From positions 124,001 through 188,000 of the forward strand of contig JADANN010000183.1 in assembly GCA_018806985.1 (NCBI GenBank): a stretch of 64,000 nucleotides of DNA, read 5' to 3'. Origin of the DNA: Angiostrongylus vasorum (lineage: Eukaryota; Nematoda; Chromadorea; Rhabditida; Metastrongylidae). Below are positions 23,040-34,200 of the stretch, piece after piece (position 1 is the stretch's first letter; each line of letters begins with the position of its first letter). The position numbers and the translations under genes were made by a program. The notes beneath the pieces are model-generated. The model saw nothing but the letters and a program-made list of their open reading frames with translations. It was not told the DNA's origin and made no database searches.

Positions 23040-23870
23040 CGAGTTTCTATTAACCTCGGCATTGGATTATAAATCTGTTGTCCTTTATTTTACAGCAATC
23101 GCGAGGTTGTTATTCAGCACACCTTTACTTCCTTACAAATACAGCACATACAACACAACCGTAGCTGACGTTTCGGCAGTATCGCCTTGTTCAGAGGCCG
23201 GAAGGGTACACTAATATGTAATTTACTACGTCAAACGCTTCAACAACGCAAACAGAAAGATGAAAATCTGAACAATAATTACAAGATCACCAGCTTCTCG
23301 AATTGCGCGTTGGTGTTCTACTCTCCCTTGCGATGATAGCGACTTTTACATCAAAGTCTTCTCTGCTATGTTTTTGCCCTATGCGTGCCTAATGGTGTGC
23401 CTTGTTTTGATTTTCGTTTGCCATCTAGGTGTTCTTTTTATGCGGATACATAGTCTGCCCGTTTCGCCAATATATTGTTCTCCGCAAGTACTACAAGAAA
23501 TCAGGTATATCGTACCTGAACTCTGCAGCCACCGTCTCTGCCGTATGGGCAAATTACGCAATTTGGTGTTTCACATAGACGATCACAGAGGCGGTTACGA
23601 ACTAACTGACGACGTAGAGTATCTAGTGGTATTTCAACTATCGCTACCGATTCCTCTAGATCTGCCCTTATTAAGCATCGCTTTATCGCTACACTTAAAT
23701 TACATATTAGTGTATCCCTCCAGGCTCTGAAGAACACGATACTGCCGAAACGTCAGCCACCGTTGTGTTGAATGTGGTATATTTGTAAGGAAGTAAAGGT
23801 GTGCCGAATAACAACCTCGCGATTTCTGTAAAAAAGACAACAACTGTTCAAAACAATTCAGCAATTTTAC
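23040..23870 (-). pseudogene. Internally deleted PLE with GIY-YIG remnant
   Basis: The left terminus (23040-23230, with a minus-strand hammerhead-like motif at 23163-23198) and inverted right terminus (23700-23870, plus motif at 23723-23757) enclose only the C-terminal end of the PLE protein. On the minus strand this shows SSGTIYLISCSTCGEQYIGETGR, the GIY...YIG signature, preceded by a cysteine pair (ETPNCVICPY). The reverse-transcriptase domain is absent. The frame breaks just after YIGETGRLC, compared with the copy at 62.1 kb. Confidence 0.85.
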
Positions 23871-24740
23871 ACGCTAATATTTTGAATTCCAATGAGAAAA
23901 TAGTGACGTTTCCTTCAAAAACCTTCTCCGCTTGTCTACGCGCACTTTGTTGAGTATTTGGTATAACTCTAAGCTTACCGACTATGCGCTCTTTTATACG
24001 TACGCAAAGTGGTCTACCCGTTTCGATCCCCAAACGCTTTACAACAGTACAGACGCATGGTACTGGAGCCCATGCACTCGCCGCCTCTGCTATTGCGGCA
24101 ATTAATGCGATTTCGCGCTCTGCATCGATGCTTATAGAAGCGGATACGAACTAGGTGGCGTCTTAGTGTCCTGTGGGAGTTCTATCACTGCTAGTGAAGC
24201 CTCTGAACCGGACCTCATTAAGTTTTACGTAATACTCCGTTGGAGACAAACGATGGGTTAAACGAGAGCTTATTGCCACTAGACTTGTTGTCTGGCGACT
24301 TCGGTCTTCCTCTAAACCTATTTAGAAGAGATGTTGTTCTATAGCTAATGGAAGCGTCTGTATGCCATGCCAAAGGTAAACCGCAGCGAGAAATATCTTG
24401 TTATCCTTTTTAACCTGAGAGTGGCACATTACCCAACATTGTATACTCTGTGCAGTTGGTCTCCATCAATAAGTGGAAAACTCACACAAAACGGTGAGTG
24501 TGTGAAAAACAGTTTTGTTTCTTTGGTAAAATTTAGGCTCTGGGTTTATCTGTGAAGGCTACAGAAGCTCTCGGCTGCGTAGAATGTTCACCAATCTGAC
24601 TTTTACGGGCTTTGAAGAAGATGAAATCCGCCGAAGCGTCAGCTGTCGTGAATAAGTAGTACAATAACAGCCACTTGTCTATAAATTAAGAAAGCACCGA
24701 ATTATTGATCAATGCTGAGGTTCAACAGAAATTTGTTTCT
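23871..24740 (-). pseudogene. Second, older PLE fragment (subtype B end)
   Basis: 23880-24060 on the minus strand encodes ETGRPLCVRIKERIVGKLR, the segment after YIG in PLE endonucleases, in a version distinct from its neighbours. 24060-24250 holds decayed upstream protein sequence with stops. 24608-24643 (+) is a diverged hammerhead-like motif of a subtype B terminus, followed by 'gaataagtagtac' and a degraded 'gctgaggttcaacagaaa' end. Confidence 0.6.
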
Positions 24741-26295
24741 TGAAACTAGCACGCTTAGAGGCACGAGTGAAGATCGTTTGAGGAAAATCATTGCCTCATT
24801 ACCTCCAACTGTTTCACGCAGTTCATTAAATTTTAAATGTACTTGACATAATGATATCTGCATAACACTAATAGAAGTAATAATAATAATTTACCTCACC
24901 AATGGTCTACTGCACTACCACGATGGCGGTGTCTTCTTAGGTGCAGGTTGGTGACGTACAGTAGGAATTTCGTTTCCCTACAGTGTCACCAAGTTTAAAA
25001 AGAACATTGAAATTACTGCCAGTAAACACTAACATTAGGGAAATTATGCCAAGAATCGCTACAAGGCGACAAACCTCCTACTCATCAACTAAGATCGGCA
25101 AGAGAAGACACGACGGTTTGTTACGCAAACCATGAATTGTAAATGTAAAAATGTTGTAATTTAGCTTAATAGATGTCTAATGATATCTTTCTTAAGCAGT
25201 TGATACAGCAGGAAGTAGAATTCATCATAGATGATTGCGTTGCAAACCGCCGAAAGCATTATTTAGAGTGCATCTAATGAAGTGTAATCCAGTCAGGCTT
25301 GTTTAGACTTATTCGTATTGGGGTTCCGCACTAAACGATTTTCATGGTAAACAATAAAGCACACAATCTACAAAAGAAGTAAAAAATATCACGTCGTATA
25401 CTGCAAGTATTTCAGTAGAGTAATATATGGCAGCAAAATATTTTCGGAAACTTCCTCATCAAGCTCATAGTCGAATGAAAGTTCCTCGATAGTAATGAAT
25501 AAGACGCTCTGCTGATAAGCTGACATGAGATTGTTACGAAAAGTTTTACTGTAAATAAAGTGTCGGCGTCTTAGCTTCTACAACATAGTCCCAATGTTCC
25601 CAGTTTTTCGTTCGTCAGCAGAAGTCATAGCCTTAGCGATAAGAAAACACCAAAAAAAAATTTGAAGAACCAAAATCTCTAGGAAGAATTTACACACAGA
25701 AAAAAAACTAAGTTCACGTGACAGACACCGGACCAACTAGCTACAAGAGTACGTGTCTCTGTCTCGGTCCGACTTTCTGCATATCTACTTACTGTCACAC
25801 CATGTAGATAGATTCAGTAGATGAGCATCTTATTTGCACTAGACTGGATTGGTGTTCACCTTCGATGGTTGAAATGTTCATGTTGATAAGATAAAATACA
25901 ACATTGAAAAATAGCGATGCTGTCAAGTTCCTCTAACACGCGAAATCCACTCAACGGCTTTTCGTATGCTATTGAAATTAGTGGGAACTTCGCAGGTATC
26001 CACTTCGTAGCCAGATCAACAATGAAGTTAAAATTACTGCGCTATTATTATACTAAGCACATCAAACGTTGTTTATCCCTTGAAAAACAGGAAACAAAAA
26101 AAAAGTGAGAATTAGCTTAATTGAAAAACCCCCATAACTCATTTATTTCGCAGTTCCACCCATTTTTAAATCTATAGAATAACTTCACAGCTATTTAATG
26201 AAGCCCTGAAACTGATGAGAATACTCGCGTTGTTCTACGCTTAAGATACTTAATATATTCACTGCGATGTGTATTGACTGCAATACAGACATGAA
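24741..26295. other. No recognised gene
   Basis: AT-rich DNA with small unsupported ORFs (for example 25917-26108, +). 25845-25905 resembles the start of the direct repeat at 10250 and 11190. Confidence 0.35.
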
Positions 26296-26299
26296 CGAA

Positions 26300-26340
<41 letters not shown>

Positions 26341-26342
26341 CG
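26300..26342. repeat. (TA)n tract inside a palindrome
   Basis: 'cacgtga' + (TA)n + 'tatcacgtc' forms a near-perfect palindrome of about 40 bp able to extrude as a hairpin. Confidence 0.85.
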
Positions 26343-26419
26343 CATTAGACTTTTTAAATTAAATTCAATGCCACTAACATCTGCAGGTCCTTCCTAAACA
26401 ACCCTTTTTGTTCTTCCAG

Positions 26420-26860
26420 AATAAATTCCTACAGATATTTGGATAATTTTGGACCGCAGGTGTATGCGTTTGGGATCGAACCCGCGATAATGTTTTCCGG
26501 AGCTAACGTGCTACCACCACACCATTCCGGTCCTTCGTATCACCTTTTTCTCAGCTCGACGATAACTACAGCCTCGGCTTAGCTGAGGGCAATTCTGACT
26601 TGTTCTCGCCAGATCAATCCCGTTTACTGGTAATTAGTGATGGCACTGTTAGATAGGAAACTAGCTGAGAGAAAGACAAAGCAAGGTCCTCAGTGGTGCA
26701 GTGTGTAAAAACGTGAGCTCCTGGAAACAGTAATAGCAAGTTCGATCCCCACCGCCAACACCTGTAGCCCGGACTTTTGCAAATATCTCGGCATCGTTGT
26801 GGTCGCATCTCACCTAATATCCTGCCGTAAAAATTGAGATGGACAGTATGTGAAGTTAAC
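26420..26860. repeat. Two opposed SINE family B copies
   Basis: 26430-26560 is in minus orientation and 26575-26860 in plus orientation. The latter has 'ggtcctcagtggtgcagtgt' (A box region), 'aagttcgatccccaccgcc' (B box) and the tail 'tttgcaaatatctcggc'. Confidence 0.75.
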
Positions 26861-27261
26861 ATTTAAAATCCTACCTTCCTCAGTCCATGAAACGTACTAC
26901 TTTCGGCCTCTTCCTTTGTCGAGGCTTCATTTGAAACAGGCATTAAATAAAGCTCGAAGCTAGTTTTTCGACGACTTACGACTATTTCTCGATCAGTAGA
27001 GTATTTGCAGAGCTGGCAATTTCAAAGCTTTGAACAGGACACATTTTCCAACAACCGCAAGCGTATTAAAGCATTTTGGTAATTAAAGTTTTCAAACAGC
27101 TGCAAACGCAGACAGTCCATTAGGGAAAGCAGTTATGTCCTGGTCGACGAAATCCCGTTTCTCCAGTTGTTTTATAGTGAAGCCTAAAAAATTAGAATTC
27201 CCTCTTAGTATTCTTACGCCTCATAGGCAAAGATTCACAGATCTTATTGGCTTCCAGGATC

Positions 27262-27755
27262 CACTTTCTATTAATCTCGGCATTGGAATATGAGTGCGTC
27301 GTTTTCTTGTTCAGCAATCGCGAGGTTGTTAAACACCAGCACGAAAACTTCTTGAGGCTTTTTGGATAAATGCCAAAAACCCTACAATGAATAGCAGGGA
27401 TGAATGCCCAGAGGTCATACGCGACCTGACCCCGTATGTTCACACCAATTTCTGATGTGGGATGGTGCAGTCACCAACCTTATGCGACTATAATCAGCTA
27501 TTCTAATCTTCCTCATTGGAAGGCACGTAAAAAAGCGGTAAATTTTACGAGAAGCTGTCGACCATGTAATTACCATAGAGTTTTTCGTTCTTTTGTAAGT
27601 GTTATTGAAGCGTTTGGCCTAGTAAACTGTATATCAGTATATCCTTCCAGGCTCTGAAGAAGGCGATACTGCCGAAACGTCAGCTACTGTTGTATTGTAT
27701 TGTGTTTTTTCTATGAAGTAAATGTATGCTGTATATCAATCTCGCGATTGGCTTC
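27262..27755 (+). repeat. Solo PLE terminus with internal deletion junction
   Basis: The extreme PLE end ('ctttctattaatctcgg' to 'gaggttgttaaacac') is fused directly to the inner part of the opposite terminal repeat ('gcacgaaaacttcttgaggc'), which continues to the plus-strand hammerhead-like motif at 27651-27684 and the closing end near 27755. This is what recombination between inverted termini, with loss of the coding core, would leave. Confidence 0.8.
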
Positions 27756-27954
27756 ATTCTAGGTAGTAAAGTTTAATATCAGATGAGATATGCCGGTCGA
27801 ACGTTGAAAGTAGAAGGTTTTCTCGCATCCAACGCATGATACTCAATGCATCAAAGACGTGTTTTAAGCAAGCATGAGTTCTGAATGCAGAGTAAATTTG
27901 TACAACTGCCGGTTTTTGGCAAAATTTGAAAAACCAGTATGATCTTGTGTTCAA

Positions 27955-28030
27955 AGAAAGAAGAATAAAGAATAAAGAAGAAAGAAGGAAAAAGAAGAAA
28001 GAAGAAAGAAGAGTGAGAAAAAAGAATCCA
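27955..28030 (+). repeat. GAA/AAAG purine tract
   Basis: About 75 bp of almost pure purine (gaagaaagaag-like). The K/E-rich ORF at 27926-28126 is a by-product. Confidence 0.8.
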
Positions 28031-28439
28031 AACGAAGATATCAAGAAAATGCCGAATTTTATTATTCTTTGCGTGAAATCTTTAATAGTTCTAGAAAAAG
28101 CCTACAAACTCTTAAGAAACATATAAACAAAGGCTCCCTAGAAATTCATATCTTTGTTTGAATCCTAAAAAACGAAAAGAAAACAAATACCAGTGATAAA
28201 TAGAAAAGTGACGAAGCTTAGATACGTCAGGGTCAGATCGCAGAAAAAAAACTTTGGATCAGAACCTTCATATCTCTGAAGTAAAACCAGAATTCGAAGA
28301 AATTCTGACCTAGCACTAGGAACAGCTGCAATTTTAGAACAATCAAAGTATTTTGAATGTGTTTTGATATACTAGTGAGCTAAAACGAGGTTATTAGAAA
28401 TTTTCGTTGCGAGTGATGTTTCTGCGTCATTGCCCTCTA

Positions 28440-28640
28440 GAGAGATTGATGAGGGGGGTTAATAAAAGGTCAGCTCCCTTATAACAGTAAGAATGAGTGA
28501 GTCTATGACGAGTCGGTTCATTACGGCAGTAACAGTGAGAGAGTTTATGATGAGGTCAGTTCATTATAGCCATAAGAACCGTCCTCTATAAAAAGGACAG
28601 TGGTAGGCGACTGCACTCTACACGATTCTACTCGATGCGA
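28440..28640 (+). promoter_or_regulatory. Promoter-like region: tandem 49-bp repeat and TATA box
   Basis: Two diverged copies of a roughly 49-bp unit (each containing 'agtctatgacga' or 'agtttatgatga', then 'gtcrgttcatta') lie at about 28485-28575, just before CTATAAAAAGG (28587-28597). A short ORF starts at 28635 (MRKLRRSTSQRK, stop). No protein-coding gene was recognised downstream before 29792. Confidence 0.3.
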
Positions 28641-29791
28641 AAACTACGAAGATCCACATCGCAAAGAAAGTAACTACAAATACTGGACTTGAACTATCAT
28701 GGTTATGAAGGAAGAATGGTTAGCCACGATCAACATTTCCAACCACCTTTTGTGTAGTTCATCAGTAAAACAAATTGTTTACCCATGTAGAGCTTAAAAG
28801 GAATGCGGTATTGAAAGTTCTGCAATTAGTAAGATTTCATACTGCTCTCTGATGAGGAAGAAACCAAACGAACCTATTAAAAGTACTTGTGTAAGACTAG
28901 AATTCAATTCTTCTTAGTGGCTAGAACACAGCGAAATGAAATGAAGGTTTAATCGTGAAAAAGAAAACCCTTTTCATGTACAGAGAGCTTCATAAGTGAG
29001 CATCGGAATAGACATGGTCTACTTCTGCAAGTCGATGAGTTTTCTTTATTTCAAAGTACACTCAGGGCAGATACAAAGGTCGTGCTTCCTGTTGCTGTTT
29101 GGTGTTTTACCTAATCTACAGTATACACATCACTAAATCCACGGAAAGCAGTTAATGATCTAGCACAAACCACGACAGTAGCCTTAGTAGTTTTGATTTT
29201 ATGCCGATACAATGACCTCATGAAGAATTAGCAACTACCAACGACATTGTCGGTACATTGTTTTCTACAGTAAGGACTAATGCATTCTAGGAGATTATTT
29301 TGTCATCATAACCAATATCTAATTATTATTTATATCCAAAATCTCTCTCATATGTAAAGCGACGCTTATGTGGATCGTCTTAACAACGCTTCAGGTTCAA
29401 CGAACTCGTCCTTTATCACTGGCAATCGCTCGGGATAATAATTAATAGTCATTGTGTGAATCTCGAACTGGACCCGATCATGAGATAAAAGCTGATCAAA
29501 TCATGATATGTCTGATAGTCACCATTCTCCCTTTCTCCCCCATACCCACATCGACCATCGTAGAACTCCAGTCTCAATGAATCTGATGATGAATCTCATT
29601 TGGTATTTCAAACATTATCCTTCAATGTACAGAACCCTACAGTACCCTGTGGCCACTTTAGGGAATTAGTCAGTCAATTTCCAAGCGAGTTCACGTAGAC
29701 AAATGTTCTCGCTGTAAAACTCGCTTGTATTGAACCACAGATTCCTTTCAGAAATTTCACCAGTAATCATACCTGACAATGGTTGGATGTT
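28641..29791. other. No recognised gene
   Basis: No ORF over 60 codons and no repeat family recognised. The last few hundred bases are presumably the 5' flank of the gene starting at 29792. Confidence 0.3.
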
Positions 29792-32700
29792 ATGTCGTCC
29801 CTATTGGTACTAATCGCTACCGTATCTAGCGAAAGTGTACACTGGCGTACGTTTTATTTAATACTTTGTTAAGAAAACATCTCGGATTAATCAATAGTGA
29901 GAAAATCCGACGTTTTCAGTGTTCATTTAGTTAAATAGATAAATATTATAAACATAAATATTCATGTAGTTTAAATACAAAGTGCTCAAGTACAAAACTT
30001 ACATCGAATAGCTCATTACTTTCATTTATTTACAATGGTACAGTCAGTTGTACTCTTACACACTAATAGCGAATTGACAGCAATATCCTGATCTCCTTTA
30101 ACATTTCATAGTGAAAGTACGTAACTCAACCTAGTGAGTAATGTAAGCAGTACAATCCTTTAACATAGTATTGCAAAATGAGCTTGTATCGAATTAATAA
30201 AAGCTGATAACTGTGTAGTAATATATCGTCCAATTAGGTGTTTCAGAATGGCGTGAAATGTCCTGTACTTCTAAGGACGAAAAAGAACGAAAAGTCGCAT
30301 CACCGTGCCGTATATCATTGCACGAGACGGAAAACGATGAGAAATTGAGGACAGCACCCTTCGAACCTTGTTTTGAGGTAGTGCACACTTCTCTTGTATC
30401 GGTTGGAAAGACCGTGTATTCTATAAGGATACTACGACATCGATACCGACTGTATTCAAAGGACATGCCAATTTCAGCTTCATCAACCGGACATTCCTTC
30501 CCCTTATTGATTAAGGACTTCCTAGTGACAATCTGCAACGTCAATGGCCTTTCAGAATCAGACCATGTCATGTTAAATAAACACTACAGATTAAAGAACT
30601 TATGAGTATAGTTTCACCCTGGACATTTAGATGGCCTGCCAAATCATGTCGTGCTGGAAACAGCATTTTCTTTAATCATATTGCTTTGGAACTATCATCT
30701 ACAACGGTAGGCGAGTTCGTACGGAAGTTTCCCCTACCTTAGTCCTAAGAGAATTTCGTGCTTTCACTGACATGTTGAATAGTGCCGGAGTTCATCTTTC
30801 TCTAACATTACGAAACAGCCAGTGCTACTGGATTCTTAAATCTTTATAGATAATTCTTCGTATTCTTGTTGGGCAAACACGAGGTACTATTTTTTATTCT
30901 TTATTCACGAACAAACTGACGTTTCGGCGGACTTCGCCTTCCTCAGAGCCTGCAAAGGTCAAGTTGACAGCAATCTATTTGGCCAAACACCTCCATAACC
31001 AAACAGAGAAAACGCTGAACCAAGATCTCAATCACATTGAACACAGAATAGCTTCTTTGCACACTCACGGCTTTCTATGAGTCTCCGGTTCCACTTGGTA
31101 TGTCGTGTGGAGACCAACCGCAGAGTTCACATGGAAGCGTAATATGCCCCTCCCATCAAAATAACAGCCTTATATACTGCCCAATATCACGCGTGATAAT
31201 GAGGCATTCTTCCCTGCGGTTCATTTTTTGGATTTCTGGAATTAATCCAGAACGCCTCGAGAGTTTTGCGCGCTTGTGTTCTCGATTCCTGCGCGAGGAT
31301 CGTGACACGCACTTCAATGTCCACCTCGCTATGTCTCTGGCTCCTATGCGTGCCTAGTGGGGTATTTGGTTTACGTTAGCCGCCTAGGTGTTCTTTTACG
31401 CGGATACAGAGGGGTCTGCCCATTTCGCCAACGTATTGGTCACCGCACGCCTTACAGGAGATCAGATGAACTGTACCTGAACTCATGCAGTCACCGTCTC
31501 TACGATTAGGGCAAATTATACAATTTTCTGTTGCACATAGACGGTCATATAGGCGGTTACGAACTAGTTGGCGCCTAAGATTACTCGGTGGCATTTCAAC
31601 TACGTTTGCCGAATTCTCTAGACCCGCCCTTCTTAAGCAGCGTTTTATAGCTGCACTTACATCATTTGAGATGAAGGGTAGGATAAACGGCACCTTTTTA
31701 ACGTTAGAGTTGTCGTTTGGGGGTCTAGGATTTTCCCTACACCCATCCCGAGCTACAGTTTCGTAGCCATTAGAAATGGCTATTTGCCGTGCCAAGCTGC
31801 TGGACTCCTCTCTCTGCTCTCTTCCCGTGCACACGTTGGTTGCTGTTCGAAACATGTTTCTTACCAGCGCCCTTTTCGTGTGAGAGGGGTGAGAGGAGAG
31901 GTAATGAACCAAGATGTTTTTATTACTTGGCTTTCGGTACCACTTCGTAATGTACCCATTTTTTTGACACGATAATTTGGACGTTCAGGAATGGAAGCCA
32001 GTTTTCTTTCGGTTTCTCTCGGGTGAACTTGATATACTCTGACTGTTCTTTCAACAACTCGAAACATTTGTCCACTTCCCTCTTGTGATGACCAAAGGAC
32101 AAAACAGTCATCTATATATCTACAGTAGAGTAGCGGCCTGAGGTCGGTCACCGGTGCTTCCAAGTCGTTGTCGCATTGCCAACCTTCTTATTTGATTGTA
32201 GTACTTTCCGGACTATCTGAAGATTGAACAGCTCAAGCATTCTTTTAAGAGTGCCATCAACTGCTCTATCTTGAAGCCATACATGTTTATTTCTCCTTCG
32301 TGTCGCATCAAGAGTTCGAATATGGCTTGCATTGCGGAGTCATTCGACACGTTTGTACAGAGGGCTCTAACGTCGAACGACTCCATCACGTACGCGCTGC
32401 TGGGCTGCGCAGTACATAGACGATCCAGAAACATCCGGATATTCGTAAGATGGGCTGGAATGTGTTTCAACAATTGGTTAAATATTAGCGTTAAAAACCA
32501 TGTTATCCCATCCGTTGGCCCGACTATCCAGCTAATGATTGGTCTAACCTTAAGCAATGACGGATCGGTAGACGCAATATCATCGTTGGATACTAGCTTA
32601 GGAGTTTTTTATAAGCAAGTTCAAGACGGGACATGTTGGTAATTCAACTTTTAGTTGAGAGATAACTGATGGTTTCAAACCAGCAGCTCTCTTTATAGAT

Positions 32701-33307
32701 ACTCGAAAACCCATCATAGTTGGAAAGAGCACTGCTGCTTTGCGACTAGAATTCGTGGAAAGGTCAGAGATCCCTATGCTTAGGTGGCCAAGTGATCAAG
32801 ACCGTTTTAACTGACCAAATATGTACACAGCACAACAAATGAAATCTTATGCTTACCTCTTAATGAATGGTTGGTTTTAGGAAGTGGTAGACGCTAAGCC
32901 ACGTACCTACTGTAACGTTTTGTGCCCAGGTGCAGACACGGTGTACCTCATCAAACGGCATCCGCAGAATCATAGGTGATTGAGCAGGAAACAATCATTC
33001 GAGATAATACAGCCATTTGCGACAAAAAAAAAAAAAAGAACGTGGCAAAGAATTACAACTTCGTTGTATCTAGTATGATAATGCAGACATTCGTTACTAC
33101 AGTGACAAGTGGATTTTCACGTAGTAAATTTCGTATGAGGATCATAAGTATCCCATTTTGCAGAAGCTGTTTCGCACACTTCACGTACAGGATTGAAAAG
33201 AGGGGGAGCGACTTCTTCATGTGGAGGAACGGAAAGTGAGTATTTCTCGATCACTATCAAATCTCATTAACACTTATCATCACAGCTACATACGTACAAT
33301 GTCATAA
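29792..33307 (+). CDS. Small secreted protein, copy B (paralogue of 4608 gene)
   Basis: Proposed exons are 29792-29846, 33087-33120, 33164-33235 and 33286-33307, with phases 1, 2, 2 as in copy A, giving about 60 aa. Exon 1 encodes MSSLLVLIATVSSESVHWR, a signal peptide followed by the same ESVHWR seen in copy A. Exon 3 is 72 nt in both copies and encodes CFAHFTYRIEK..SDFFMWRNG. It has a textbook donor (gtgagt). The last exon adds only NYIRTMS before TAA. Intron 1 is 3.2 kb and contains a PLE (30885-32765) and an unexplained ORF pair. Copies A and B share frame and many synonymous differences in exon 3; exons 2 and 4 are less alike and less certain. The product family is not recognised. The ORF at 32976-33239 (+) is the exon 3 frame extended through intron sequence. 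Confidence 0.5.
30194..30605. other. Overlapping long ORFs on both strands, unresolved
   Basis: 30258-30605 (+, 115 codons) and 30194-30571 (-, 125 codons) overlap almost fully, long for this AT-rich DNA. The region is about 43% GC with no repeat match seen. Neither translation shows a domain I recognise. One may be an exon, or the stretch may be a fragment of an unidentified repeat protein, inside intron 1 of the secreted-protein gene. Confidence 0.25.
30885..32765 (-). pseudogene. PLE subtype B: RT plus GIY-YIG, 5'-truncated
   Basis: The 30885-31400 terminus bears a minus-strand hammerhead-like motif (30914-30950). The minus strand then encodes, from the N-terminal side: ...ISQLKVELPTCPVLNLL (about 32640), RPIISWIVGPTDGITWFL (about 32540), ESFDVRALCTNVS (about 32380), the catalytic CRYIDDCFVLW (about 32110), ENCIICPNRRDGDC and the GIY-YIG endonuclease VHLISC..CGDQYVGEMGRPL (31376-31500). 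Several frame changes (near 31900 and 32160) break it. It differs from the copies at 45.7 and 61.6 kb and lacks an inverted right terminus, so it is probably 5'-truncated near 32765. Confidence 0.85.
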
Positions 33308-33645
33308 ATAACGCCACTTAATAAAATACCATGTTTACCTTAATATACCTTAATATTAAACAACAACCAAACTTCCTAAGATATATGAATTATCTATGAA
33401 ACAGATCGTAACACCACCTCCAAAAACTCTCGACAAATTTGAAGGTGATTTTGAACCGTACCAGATTTCACTTGTGGAACTATAGCCTTAATCAAATAAA
33501 AAAATGCGTTTTAATTAGACACTCAACAAATAAAACACATCTAGGAAGCGCGTTCATTTTTTAAAAATATTTTCGAATTATTGTATGTTGTTACTCCTAT
33601 TGTGCGCCACTACTTCTGGACATTTCAAAGAAATTTATTCCAAAT
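33308..33645. other. No recognised feature
   Basis: AT-rich spacer with no gene or repeat recognised. Confidence 0.35.
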
Positions 33646-33935
33646 GGGCGCGTGTGGCGCAGTGGCTGGAGGCGCCACTGCGACACACTCGTGGAATCGA
33701 TCGCCGCGCCCATGGCCCACCAAGCCTTCCATCTCCGGGGTGGGAAAATTGGTACCAGACCTGTCTGGGAGGATAGCAGCACTGGCTCGATACATCGGCA
33801 GGCCACCGCGAGTCATTGTAGAGGCCAAATATGCATTCAATCACCTCCAACAATACTTAATGAAGTCGAATGCATGTCGCATCCCTCAACGATTGATCAA
33901 TGTCGAGAGCTTTATTCTTCATCCTTTTTTATTCC
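33646..33935 (+). repeat. SINE family A, full length
   Basis: It starts 'gggcgcgtgtggcgcagtgg', has 'ggaatcgatcgccgcgcc' and body 'ggtaccagacctgtctggga', and ends 'gattgatcaatgtcgagagc'. The head matches A and B box consensus of a tRNA-derived SINE. Six ORFs over it on both strands are shadows. Confidence 0.9.
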
Positions 33936-34200
33936 AGATGTCGTTCATCCGACGTCAACTTCACTATTCGCTGTGAGTTTGCGTTTGCACGAGCCGACTT
34001 TCCCACCGATGATGTCGTGTTCGCTAATGCACGTAAAAAAAATCTTTAACAACACTTCATCAGTAATAAGACTGAAGTAATAAATCTCCTTAATTAGTGA
34101 TATTGTAGTTCTCGAATGGTTGAAACAACAAAATTTGCATAGTCACTACTCCATAATAGATGAGGTAGCGATAACAATTGAACACGGAATGTTCAAATAC

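Noticed and set aside
27926..28126. Lysine/glutamate-rich ORF
   Set aside because: It is a purine-tract artefact without domain or context.
33646..33712. Possible functional tRNA gene (tRNA-like head of SINE)
   Set aside because: A and B box matches are present, but no acceptor stem or cloverleaf closes, and the same head occurs on many SINEs.
33581..34080. Six overlapping ORFs on both strands
   Set aside because: All lie on a full-length family A SINE; similar ORFs appear over the other GC-rich SINE copies.
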